The position numbers and the translations under genes were made by a program. The notes beneath the pieces are model-generated. The model saw only the letters and a list, made by a program, of their open reading frames with translations, was not told where the DNA came from and did not search any database. Positions 43,282-51,030 of a DNA stretch of 61,109 nt are shown piece after piece. How positions within the stretch are numbered: the first letter of the stretch is position 1; each line of letters begins with the position of its first letter. This stretch comes from Acidobacteriota bacterium (GTDB lineage: Bacteria > Acidobacteriota > UBA6911). Where the stretch lies: the NCBI GenBank assembly GCA_016933615.1, contig JAFGAO010000086.1:1-61109 (forward strand). The letters are read 5' to 3'.

Positions 43282-45075
43282 TTATGACATTTCGTCGGGG
43301 ACTGAAATTTCGCGGACATAGTGTCCCAGGTCGGCTTTAACCAGTTCCGAGACGGCATGGGTGAGGTAGCTGCAAACCTCACGGGCGGTACTGAAAGTCA
43401 GCGCTTGATCGGCAATCATCCTGGAATCGTCAATCGACACTTCATGCAGAACGCGCCGTATCGCCGGAATCGAAAGCGGATTCATGCTGAGTTGCGTGTA
43501 TCCCAAACCCAGAAGCAGCACTGCAAAAAACGGGTTGGAGGATATTTCCCCGCAAATGCGCGCGGGCTTTTTCAGTTTTGCGGCTACATCCGCGATGCGC
43601 GCCAGGCATTGCAGCACCGTCGGATGCAGGGGCTGAAACAAATAGGCCACATGGGGATTTTCCCTGTCCACGGCCAACATATACTGGATAAGGTCGTTCG
43701 TTCCCACACACAGGAAATCCGCTTCCCGGGCAAGAACCTCCAGAGCAAAAACGGCGGCGGGAACCTCGATCATGGCTCCAACGGGAACTTTGCGCAACCT
43801 GCTTTTCGAAGTCTTGCGAACCGAATCCCGGACTTCGGATATCAAGGATCGCGCCTGCCGTATTTCCTCGACGGTCGAAATCATCGGAAGTACAATTTCA
43901 ACGTTGCCTTCGCTGCCGGACCTCAGGATCGCCTCTATCTGAGACCGGAACATGTCCTTCGCTTTCAGGCTCAGACGGATCCCGCGCAAGCCCATCGCCG
44001 AGTTGTACTGACCGGGAAAGTCCTCCCCGTCGAACAGCTTCTCGGAGCCCGCGTCCAGGGTTCGCACGGCCACGGGGTGGGGCTTCATCTCGCGCACAAG
44101 TTTGCTGTAGACCCGAAGCTGTTCCTGGACCGAAGGAAGACCCTGCGGATGCCCGAAAAACAGAAGTTCCGATCGGAACAACCCTATCCCTTCAGCCCCG
44201 CATCTCTTTGCAGCCTCCAGCTCATAAGGCAGCTCGGTATTGGCACGCAGCGAGACGGGAGTTCCGTCCCGCGTTAGGGTCGTTTGTCCGGATTTTTCAA
44301 GTACATAAGCAGCCGTAGTGCCGAACGCTTCGATGCGGCCGCGCATGCGCTGCATGCGCTTCTGGGTGGGATTCAGGATAACCTGGCCATCATCCCCATT
44401 GACGAGCAAGGCGTCCCCCGTGCTGGTCGAGGGAAAAATATCGCGGATCCCCATAACCGCCGGCAGCCTCAGCCCTCTGCTGATTATGGCGGTATGGGAG
44501 GTGCGGCCCCCGAGTTCCAAAACAAGCCCGCGCACTTTATGAAGATCCATTGTCGCGAAAGCCGAGGGATGGAAGTCGCGCGAAACTATGATCAGGTCTC
44601 CGGGAAGATTGCTCCAGCTGAAAGGGCTGTCCCCGGAAAGGTTGGCAATAACCCGCTCCAGTGCATCTTCAATGTCGTTGTGTTTTTCCCGGAAGTATGC
44701 GTCCTCGAGGGATTCGTACGCGCGCACGATGCGGTTCATCGCCTGCATCACGGCCCATTCGGAATTGGCGTGTTTTTTTCGAATGCAGTCGAGAATTTCG
44801 GCCTGCAGCGTTGGATCCTCTAAAATGAGTATGTGGGTGTCGAGAATCACGCTGTGTTCGCTGCCGATCTTCTCCTCCAGACGACATTTCAATACGGACA
44901 GCTGCTCTTTGGATTGCTCTATCGCATCCAATAAACGCCTCGCCTCTTGCTCGACATCGTCAACGTGCATCTTCAGGATGGCGCGATTCCGTTTGTCCAG
45001 CTTCAGGGCCTGTCCGAAGACCACGCCGGGAGAAACCCCTTCTCCAAGAAATTCTTTTTCCTGCTTTGCCTTCAT
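43282..45075 (-). CDS. ptsI: Phosphoenolpyruvate-protein phosphotransferase (PTS enzyme I)
   Basis: This 597-residue enzyme passes phosphate from phosphoenolpyruvate to HPr. The N-terminal HPr-binding domain is followed by the phosphohistidine domain with the active His in ELGGRTSHTAIISRG, and then the PEP-binding barrel (about 255-570), with RTLDAGSEKLF and the C-terminal ARICGEISSNP containing the catalytic Cys. The start ATG 45075 is chosen over an upstream extension to 45105. HPr and EIIA(Man) genes lie immediately upstream. No sugar-specific EIIB/C/D genes are in the window. Confidence 0.96.
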   Translation of the reverse strand: MKAKQEKEFLGEGVSPGVVFGQALKLDKRNRAILKMHVDDVEQEARRLLDAIEQSKEQLSVLKCRLEEKIGSEHSVILDTHILILEDPTLQAEILDCIRKKHANSEWAVMQAMNRIVRAYESLEDAYFREKHNDIEDALERVIANLSGDSPFSWSNLPGDLIIVSRDFHPSAFATMDLHKVRGLVLELGGRTSHTAIISRGLRLPAVMGIRDIFPSTSTGDALLVNGDDGQVILNPTQKRMQRMRGRIEAFGTTAAYVLEKSGQTTLTRDGTPVSLRANTELPYELEAAKRCGAEGIGLFRSELLFFGHPQGLPSVQEQLRVYSKLVREMKPHPVAVRTLDAGSEKLFDGEDFPGQYNSAMGLRGIRLSLKAKDMFRSQIEAILRSGSEGNVEIVLPMISTVEEIRQARSLISEVRDSVRKTSKSRLRKVPVGAMIEVPAAVFALEVLAREADFLCVGTNDLIQYMLAVDRENPHVAYLFQPLHPTVLQCLARIADVAAKLKKPARICGEISSNPFFAVLLLGLGYTQLSMNPLSIPAIRRVLHEVSIDDSRMIADQALTFSTAREVCSYLTHAVSELVKADLGHYVREISVPDEMS

Positions 45076-45209
45076 CGAGCGTTCACCCCGCCTCAAACAA
45101 TGCACCGCATACCGCCAAGTCTAACCGCCTACTGCCTACTGAATGAACAGTGGGTTCCGCAGATTTATCTCCCGGATTTACTTTCCCGGATTTATCGGTG
45201 CGCAAAGAC

Positions 45210-45485
45210 CTATTCCTTTTCCCCGAACTTGGACCTGAAAAGCCTTTTTATGGCCTCTCCCGCCTCCATTTCGTCGCGGCCGTCGATGAAAACGGCCAGA
45301 CATGTCCCCTTCGAGGCGGCCAGCATCAGGACTCCGAGAATGCTCTTGGAGTCAATCCTCTGGTTTGCGCCCTCGCGGGACAGATACACGTCGCTGGAAA
45401 ATCTGGATGCGAGTTGGACCAGTTTTGAGGCGGCGCGCGCGTGCAAACCCAGTTTGTTTTCCACTTCGACGCAAAGACGGATCAT
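45210..45485 (-). CDS. ptsH: Phosphocarrier protein HPr
   Basis: This 91-residue carrier receives phosphate from enzyme I at His15 (KLGLHARAASKLVQLA) and passes it to EIIA. Ser46 lies in DSKSILGVLMLAA, the site phosphorylated by HPr kinase; its presence fits the hprK gene 1.4 kb upstream. The C-terminal helix ends FRSKFGEKE. It overlaps the EIIA gene by 4 bases. Confidence 0.96.
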   Translation of the reverse strand: MIRLCVEVENKLGLHARAASKLVQLASRFSSDVYLSREGANQRIDSKSILGVLMLAASKGTCLAVFIDGRDEMEAGEAIKRLFRSKFGEKE

Positions 45486-45880
45486 ACGCCTAGAAATTCA
45501 CTGGCCGTGGAGATACTCGAGCGCCCCTGGTCGCGTACAGTGCGGGCCAGAGAGTCCAGCGTGTCTGCGCCTTTCTGGCTGGCGATTTTAATAATCATCG
45601 GCAGATTGACGCCGGTCACGACATCAACCTTTCCGGGTTCGTGAAAAGAGAAGGCGATATTCGAAGGCGTGCCGCCGAACATGTCCGTCAGGATAAGCAC
45701 CCCATTCCCGCCGTCCACTTCGGAAATGCGTTTTTCAATATCCTTCCTGGCATCGTTGACGTCGTCGTGCCACCCCACGGAAACAAACTGTATGTGCGTT
45801 ATTTCCCCAACGATCATCTCTGCGGCGGCTACAAGCTCCCTTCCCAGATGCCCGTGCGTCACGACCAATGCGCCGACCAT
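45482..45880 (-). CDS. PTS EIIA component, mannose family
   Basis: This 132-residue protein matches EIIA(Man): phospho-accepting His9 in VVTHGHLGRELVAAAE, then GVLILTDMFGGTPSNIAFSF, the Asp-bearing active-site loop, and VNLPMIIKIA. With no EIIB, C or D next to it, it probably works as a regulatory phosphoacceptor. The gene order rapZ-EIIA-HPr-EI is known from delta-proteobacteria and other Gram-negatives. It lies 19 bases after rapZ. Confidence 0.93.
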   Translation of the reverse strand: MVGALVVTHGHLGRELVAAAEMIVGEITHIQFVSVGWHDDVNDARKDIEKRISEVDGGNGVLILTDMFGGTPSNIAFSFHEPGKVDVVTGVNLPMIIKIASQKGADTLDSLARTVRDQGRSSISTASEFLGV

Positions 45881-45899
45881 AAATATCTCCAGGCTCCCT

Positions 45900-46763
45900 C
45901 TATTGGTTTATATCACGATGCTGAATGTGAATGGACCTGTTTTTACTTTCCAGCATCTTCGCAAGCGCCTCAACAACGAACACCGACCGGTGCCGCCCCC
46001 CGGTGCATCCGACGGCAACCGTAAGGTACCGCTTCCCTTCTTTGATATATTTGGGAATCAGGTATTTGAGCAGATTCCCCAGGCGTTTTATGAATGCGTT
46101 CGTTTCGGGAAACGATTCCAGGTAGCGCACAACGCTTTTATCCTTGCCGCTGTAAATCCTGATCCTAGGCACGAAATAGGGATTCGGCAGAAAACGGGCG
46201 TCAAACATCAAATCGGCCTCCTGCGGCACGCCTTTTTTGTAACCGAAGCTCAGCAGGTGAATATTGAGCGTGGAGGTTCGCGAATGTTTCCGGAACCTTT
46301 GCACAACCACCTTTTTTATTTCGTGCACGTTAAAGCGGGAAGTATCGATCGCAACATCCGCGAATTCCCGCAGGCTGTGCAGCTTCTCGCGCTCCAGCCG
46401 GATGGAATCCCGCAAAGAATTTTCGCCCGACAGCGGGTGGGGGCGGCGTGTTTCACTGAAGCGGCGAACGAGGACATCGTCATCCGCTTCCAGATAAAGG
46501 ACGAAGAGGTGAAAAGCGGACTGCCGGAGACCCCGGATAATCGCTTCGAGGTCTTTGAGCTTCTCCCCGGCCCGTATGTCGATAACCAGCACCGCGTGTT
46601 TGACTTCGTCCTCGGTCGTCTGGAGCCCCTCCACCAATTTGGGTATCAGGGAGACGGGGAGGTTGTCGATGCAGAAAAACCCCAGGTCCTCGAAAGTCCT
46701 CAGGACCGTTCCCTTCCCGGACCCGCTCATCCCGGTTACAATGACCAAATCCTGTAGACTCAT
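45900..46763 (-). CDS. rapZ: RNase adapter RapZ / YvcJ nucleotide-binding protein
   Basis: This 287-residue protein has P-loop VTGMSGSGKGTVLRTF and FFCIDNLPVSL near the start, and the family C-terminal domain with RFLPNPYFVP and VAVGCTGGRHRSVFVVE. In E. coli RapZ guides RNase E to a small RNA controlling glucosamine-6-phosphate synthase; in other bacteria the role is less clear. ATG 46763 fits the family start; the frame reaches 46790. It lies between hprK and the PTS EIIA gene. Confidence 0.95.
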   Translation of the reverse strand: MSLQDLVIVTGMSGSGKGTVLRTFEDLGFFCIDNLPVSLIPKLVEGLQTTEDEVKHAVLVIDIRAGEKLKDLEAIIRGLRQSAFHLFVLYLEADDDVLVRRFSETRRPHPLSGENSLRDSIRLEREKLHSLREFADVAIDTSRFNVHEIKKVVVQRFRKHSRTSTLNIHLLSFGYKKGVPQEADLMFDARFLPNPYFVPRIRIYSGKDKSVVRYLESFPETNAFIKRLGNLLKYLIPKYIKEGKRYLTVAVGCTGGRHRSVFVVEALAKMLESKNRSIHIQHRDINQ

Positions 46764-46886
46764 ACCCTGAGAGTTCCGCAAATGCCGCATGGCGCCCGGG
46801 CGGCCCCGATGCTTTCAGGCCGTACTGCAGGAGCATGCCGGATTTTTACCCGCCGAATCCCGGAAAGGGACAGGAGAAGCGATCGG

Positions 46887-47876
46887 CTAGCGGCCCGCCT
46901 CATCGGACTTCGGGCTGTCATTTTTCAGCAGGCTGTCCGTGGAAGACTGGTACCCGCGATGCCTCAGCAGCTGGATACGGGCAGCCACTTCGATCAGGGT
47001 GGCGACGTTCCTTCCCGGCGCCACCGGTATATTGATGATGGGAAGGGAAACGCCCATAAAATCGATGGTGGATCGCTCGACGCCGAGCCGGTCGTACTCG
47101 GCGTCGGGCTTCCAGCGCTCCAGCCGCACGACGAAATCGATATTCTGGGAAGCCCCCGTCGCCGAAATTCCGAAAAGCTCCTTTATATTTATGATTCCGA
47201 GCCCGCGCAGTTCCATATGATGCTTCAGTATCTTCCCGCCTTCGCCGGACAGCTTGTCCGTCCCATGACGCGTGAGCTGGACGTAATCGTCCGCAACCAG
47301 GCGATGCCCCTTCAGCACGAGTTCGAGGGCGCATTCGCTTTTCCCTATTCCCGACGGCCCCAGCACCAGCACGCCGAGTCCGAAAATCTCGATCAGAACT
47401 CCGTGTATGGTCATCTCGGAAGCGAGGCGCCTTTCGAGGTAATCGGTTATCTTCGGAATAACGCCCGAGCTGAGGGCGGAGCACCGGAGTATCGGGATTT
47501 TCTCCTCCTCGGAAAGCTCCAGCAGTTCTTTCGGAATCTCCAGCTGCTTTGTAACCACGATACAGCACATGGAATAGTTCTTGAGCTGGCTTATTGCCGT
47601 CTTTCTGTGCTCCGCGTCCAGAATATGGAGGTAATTCAACTCGCTGTTGCCGAATACGACCACGCGTCCCGGATCGAGGTGCCCCGTGAAACTGGCAAGC
47701 ATCAATCCCAGCTTCTGGATCCTGGGCGACCGTATTTTTTTATCCAATCCCTCCTGTCCCCGGACGATCTCGAGATCCAGGCCCATGGCCGGCGAAGCCA
47801 GAAGGAACTCCCGGACCGTTATGGTCTTTTCCTCCTCGGGCGCATCGATGGAATTGGAAATATGATTTTTATCCAC
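46887..47876 (-). CDS. hprK: HPr kinase/phosphorylase
   Basis: This 329-residue enzyme phosphorylates Ser46 of HPr and reverses it. The N-terminal domain (about 20-145) is followed by the kinase domain with P-loop LGPSGIGKSECALELV and the HprK signature LPIINIPVAPGRNVATLIEV. The acidic catalytic loop is LVADDYVQLTRHG. The C-terminal tail is slightly long. Together with HPr carrying Ser46, it indicates metabolic control through HPr rather than sugar uptake. Confidence 0.96.
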   Translation of the reverse strand: MDKNHISNSIDAPEEEKTITVREFLLASPAMGLDLEIVRGQEGLDKKIRSPRIQKLGLMLASFTGHLDPGRVVVFGNSELNYLHILDAEHRKTAISQLKNYSMCCIVVTKQLEIPKELLELSEEEKIPILRCSALSSGVIPKITDYLERRLASEMTIHGVLIEIFGLGVLVLGPSGIGKSECALELVLKGHRLVADDYVQLTRHGTDKLSGEGGKILKHHMELRGLGIINIKELFGISATGASQNIDFVVRLERWKPDAEYDRLGVERSTIDFMGVSLPIINIPVAPGRNVATLIEVAARIQLLRHRGYQSSTDSLLKNDSPKSDEAGR

Positions 47877-48186
47877 GTTTTACCCCGAACCGGCTCTGCA
47901 TCCGGAAATCCTGTTCCGCGGCGGAATCCGGCGCCTCCATACTACACCACATCCCGTCCGGCTCAAACATTTGTCGGTCTGATAAGGGCTCGCGCCAAAA
48001 TAAGTCTGCATTTTTGCGCGAGCCCTAAGTAAACGATCCGGTGTTCGTTTGCCTCTCGACTCTGCAGTTGAGGCTGGAAGCTGCGGCAGGGGCGCGGGAA
48101 TCCGGAATGCGCCCCTTTTCAGCCTGAAGGCGCACCCCGGCTCGCATGGCCGGTCGTCGCGCCACGACCCGGGAAGACGCAGGTTT
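47877..48186. other. Intergenic region between hpf and hprK
   Basis: These 310 bases contain the second copy of the hairpin repeat (47986-48025). No gene was found; the hprK promoter may lie here. Confidence 0.5.
47986..48025. repeat. Hairpin repeat GGGCTCGCGC...GCGCGAGCCC, copy 2
   Basis: A 10-bp perfect stem (47986-47995 with 48016-48025) encloses a 20-base AT-rich loop. The arms are identical to those at 35361-35399, 12.6 kb away, and the loops are related. Both lie between genes. Confidence 0.9.
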
Positions 48187-48726
48187 TTATGTGCGGATCA
48201 GACCGAGCGAGCTGTCTTTGCGACGGTAAAGGACGTTGACGATCCCCGATTCGGAGTTCCGGAAAACTATAAAGGGATAATCGGATTGATTCAGTTCGAT
48301 CAGGGCCTCTTCGACCGTCATCGGTTTGCGGTAAGCCTCCTCCTCCCGAATGCTTTCGGCTTTTGAAGCGCTGGAGCGTTTCGGAGGCCTGACGGTTCCG
48401 GATTTAACCGCAACGGAATTTTCCTTGGCCCGCTGGCGTTTCCCTTCGATTATCTTGCTCTTCTGCTTCAGCGCCTGGCGCTCGAGCTTATCGATTGCCT
48501 GGATAATCGAAGCGTACATGTCGTCGGTCTGCCCTTTTCCCGCCAGGTCCATAAACTTGGACTTGAGCAGAATATCCGCCGTCTGCCTTACTTTCTGGAC
48601 CGTAATGATCACATGAAAGCTGATATCCTCGCCCAGTATTTTTACGAACTTTCGAAGCCGCTTCATTACATATGCGCGAATGGCGGGAGTAATGTCTACA
48701 TGTCTTCCGGTGATTTCCACATTCAT
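48187..48726 (-). CDS. hpf: Ribosome hibernation promoting factor, long form
   Basis: This 179-residue protein shows the two parts of long HPF: an N-terminal S30AE domain (1 to about 98; MNVEITGRHVDITPAIRAYV) and a C-terminal dimerisation domain (about 128-179; MTVEEALIELNQSDYPFIVF, then NVLYRRKDSSLGLI). A basic linker joins them. It is expected to inactivate ribosomes as 100S dimers in stationary phase. It directly follows rpoN (80-base gap), the usual order in many Gram-negatives. Confidence 0.95.
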   Translation of the reverse strand: MNVEITGRHVDITPAIRAYVMKRLRKFVKILGEDISFHVIITVQKVRQTADILLKSKFMDLAGKGQTDDMYASIIQAIDKLERQALKQKSKIIEGKRQRAKENSVAVKSGTVRPPKRSSASKAESIREEEAYRKPMTVEEALIELNQSDYPFIVFRNSESGIVNVLYRRKDSSLGLIRT

Positions 48727-48806
48727 GGCACGTAATCCTTCCTGGTCGAATAATTCAACGAATCACACCGCGGCGGTGCCGGGGGGGAGGAGCCTCCGCG
48801 AACACG

Positions 48807-50261
48807 TCAGAAAAGATAGCCGACTTTCCGCTCCCGCGATCCCGGAATCTGCATCTGCTCCCGGTACTTGGCTACCGTACGGCGGTTGATGAAGATATTG
48901 TCGCGGCGGAGCAGCTGACCAAGCTGGTTATCCGAATACGGCTTGCTTTTATTCTCTTTTTCGAGCAGTTCCTTTATTTTCAATTTGACCTGAACAATCG
49001 AAAGCCCCTCGCCGTCGGGTTTTTCCAGCCCCATGGTGAAGAATTTTCTCAGCTCGATCACTCCCTGCGGCGTATTGACGTATTTATTCGTCACAACGCG
49101 GCTGATGGTGGAGCTGTGCACTCCGAGTTCGCCGGCGACATCCTTGATCAACATCGGGTGCAGATGAGAAAAACCGTTTTCCAGGAAATCTTTCTGCCGG
49201 TTCACGATGCAGACGCAGACCTTGTAGATGGTCTGCTTGCGCTGGTTGACGCTCCTGAGCAGATCCACGGCCGATCGGAACTTCTCCCGCAGAAAGCTCT
49301 TTGTTTCCCCGGTTACGCCGTTGCTCTTGAGAAGCTTCTTGTAGTTGGCATTCAGCCGCAGCTGGGGCATGCCTTCATCGTTGACCATAACGACGAATTC
49401 ATCGTCCACCTTGGCGATGGTCACTTCCGGTTCCACATAATTGGTTTTCTGATTGTTGTATTTCAGCCCGGGCTTGGGGATCAGGCGCCGGATGCACTCG
49501 ACGGCATGCACCACCTCCTCGAAGGCTGCGCTTGTGCGCGCGGCAATTTCCTTGAGCTTGTGGCCTTCCAGAAGGGACAGGTGTTCCCGGACTATCCGGC
49601 ACGCCAGGCTCTCCTGCAGGTTGAGGTTCTCGAGCTGCAGCAGGAGGCACTCGCGAAGATCGCGCGCGCCCACCCCTATGGGATCCATGGACTGCACAAC
49701 CTTGAGAGCCTCTTCGGCCTCCTGTGTGGTGCAGCCGGTCACCTGGCAGAGCTCCTCAAGATTCATAAGGAGATAGCCGTCTTCGTTGAGGTTGCCGATA
49801 ATCTGCCGGGCCACCTCGGCTATGGGACCGGGGGTGTCCGACAGTCCCAGCTGCCAGTTCAAATGCTCTTCCAGGGAGGGAGACCGGGTCAGAAAGGTTT
49901 CGAAGGAAGGTTTTTCCGTATCTTCAACTTCCCGGTTTTTATAGCCGGTATCGAGGTACTCGTCGAAAAAGTAGCGAAAGTCAATTTCCTCGAAAGAATC
50001 CTTTTCGCCCTCCCTGACGGAATCCTCCGCCGCAGGGGATTCTTCGGCGGCGCGTTCGTCCTCGTTCGTTTCCGAAGGAGCCTCCGGCTCCAGGACCTCC
50101 TCCAGGATAGGGTTCTCGACCAGTTCCTGGTTCAACATTGCCTGAAGTTCCAGTTTGTTGAGCTGAAGAAGCTCGATTTTTTGCAGCAGGGAGGGCGTGA
50201 GGGCAAGCCTTTGGCTGAGCCTTATGTCCAAAGATTGCCTTAAGGAAGGTCTGCGGTTCAT
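48807..50261 (-). CDS. rpoN: RNA polymerase sigma-54 factor
   Basis: This 484-residue sigma factor has the Gln/Leu-rich region I (LTPSLLQKIELLQLNKLELQ), an acidic region II (about 55-110) and core-binding region III. The C-terminal RpoN box is RRTVAKYREQM, for -24 recognition. It depends on AAA activators, none of which is in this window. It lies between lptB (7-base gap) and hpf. Confidence 0.97.
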   Translation of the reverse strand: MNRRPSLRQSLDIRLSQRLALTPSLLQKIELLQLNKLELQAMLNQELVENPILEEVLEPEAPSETNEDERAAEESPAAEDSVREGEKDSFEEIDFRYFFDEYLDTGYKNREVEDTEKPSFETFLTRSPSLEEHLNWQLGLSDTPGPIAEVARQIIGNLNEDGYLLMNLEELCQVTGCTTQEAEEALKVVQSMDPIGVGARDLRECLLLQLENLNLQESLACRIVREHLSLLEGHKLKEIAARTSAAFEEVVHAVECIRRLIPKPGLKYNNQKTNYVEPEVTIAKVDDEFVVMVNDEGMPQLRLNANYKKLLKSNGVTGETKSFLREKFRSAVDLLRSVNQRKQTIYKVCVCIVNRQKDFLENGFSHLHPMLIKDVAGELGVHSSTISRVVTNKYVNTPQGVIELRKFFTMGLEKPDGEGLSIVQVKLKIKELLEKENKSKPYSDNQLGQLLRRDNIFINRRTVAKYREQMQIPGSRERKVGYLF

Positions 50262-50268
50262 TTTAAGC

Positions 50269-51000
50269 CTAATTCAACCTGAAATTTTCGCCCAAGTACA
50301 CCTTCTTGACCTCGATGTCATTCGTCAGCTGCTCCGGGGATCCCTCGCGCAGGATCTTTCCTTCGCTAATTATATAGGCGCGGTCCGTTATATTCAAAGT
50401 TTCGCGCACATTATGATCCGTGATCAGCACTCCGATCCCTCTTGATTTCAAACTTCCTATAATGCGCTGTATCTCCAGGACTGCCAGGGGATCGATGCCC
50501 GCGAACGGTTCGTCCAGCAGAATGAACTGCGGCGTCAAAACCAAGGCCCGTGCGATTTCCAGACGCCTCCGTTCGCCGCCGGAGAGGGTATATGCGTTCT
50601 GGGAGCGGAGGTGCCCGATACCGAACTCTTCAAGAAGCCCTCCGGCCAAAACATCCCGCTTCCGGGACGGGATGTTTAAAGTTTCCGCAACGCTCCTGAG
50701 ATTTTCTTCTACGGTCAGTTTCCTGAAAACCGAAGGCTCCTGCGGAAGGTAGCTGATCCCCGAACGGGCTCTCCGGTACATGGGGAGGTGCGTAATATCC
50801 CTGCCGGAAAGGCTGACGGTTCCGCTTTGAGGCGCGATCAGGCCCACAATCATGTAAAAAGTGGTTGTTTTTCCGGCTCCGTTGGGCCCCAGAAGCCCGA
50901 CGACTTCGCCCGGGTGGAGCTTCAGGCTGACCCTGTTGACAACTTGCCGCCCCCGATAGGATTTGCATAAGGCCGAAGCCTGCAGCAGGCTATTTTCCAT
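50269..51000 (-). CDS. lptB: LPS export ABC transporter ATP-binding protein
   Basis: This 243-residue ATPase powers LPS transport from the inner membrane. Walker A is [18 protein letters not shown], the signature [15 protein letters not shown], Walker [13 protein letters not shown], and the H-loop [10 protein letters not shown]. Sequence and length fit LptB. Its partners LptF and LptG are not in the window; the LptC/LptA-type protein is directly upstream (30 bases). Confidence 0.97.
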   Translation of the reverse strand: MENSLLQASALCKSYRGRQVVNRVSLKLHPGEVVGLLGPNGAGKTTTFYMIVGLIAPQSGTVSLSGRDITHLPMYRRARSGISYLPQEPSVFRKLTVEENLRSVAETLNIPSRKRDVLAGGLLEEFGIGHLRSQNAYTLSGGERRRLEIARALVLTPQFILLDEPFAGIDPLAVLEIQRIIGSLKSRGIGVLITDHNVRETLNITDRAYIISEGKILREGSPEQLTNDIEVKKVYLGENFRLN

Positions 51001-51030
51001 ATCTAAATAATTGAAATAAAATAACTTAAA

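Noticed and set aside
45100..45209. Short CTACTG-type direct repeat before the HPr gene end
   Set aside because: The repeat is only a few bases long and not organised enough to call a feature.
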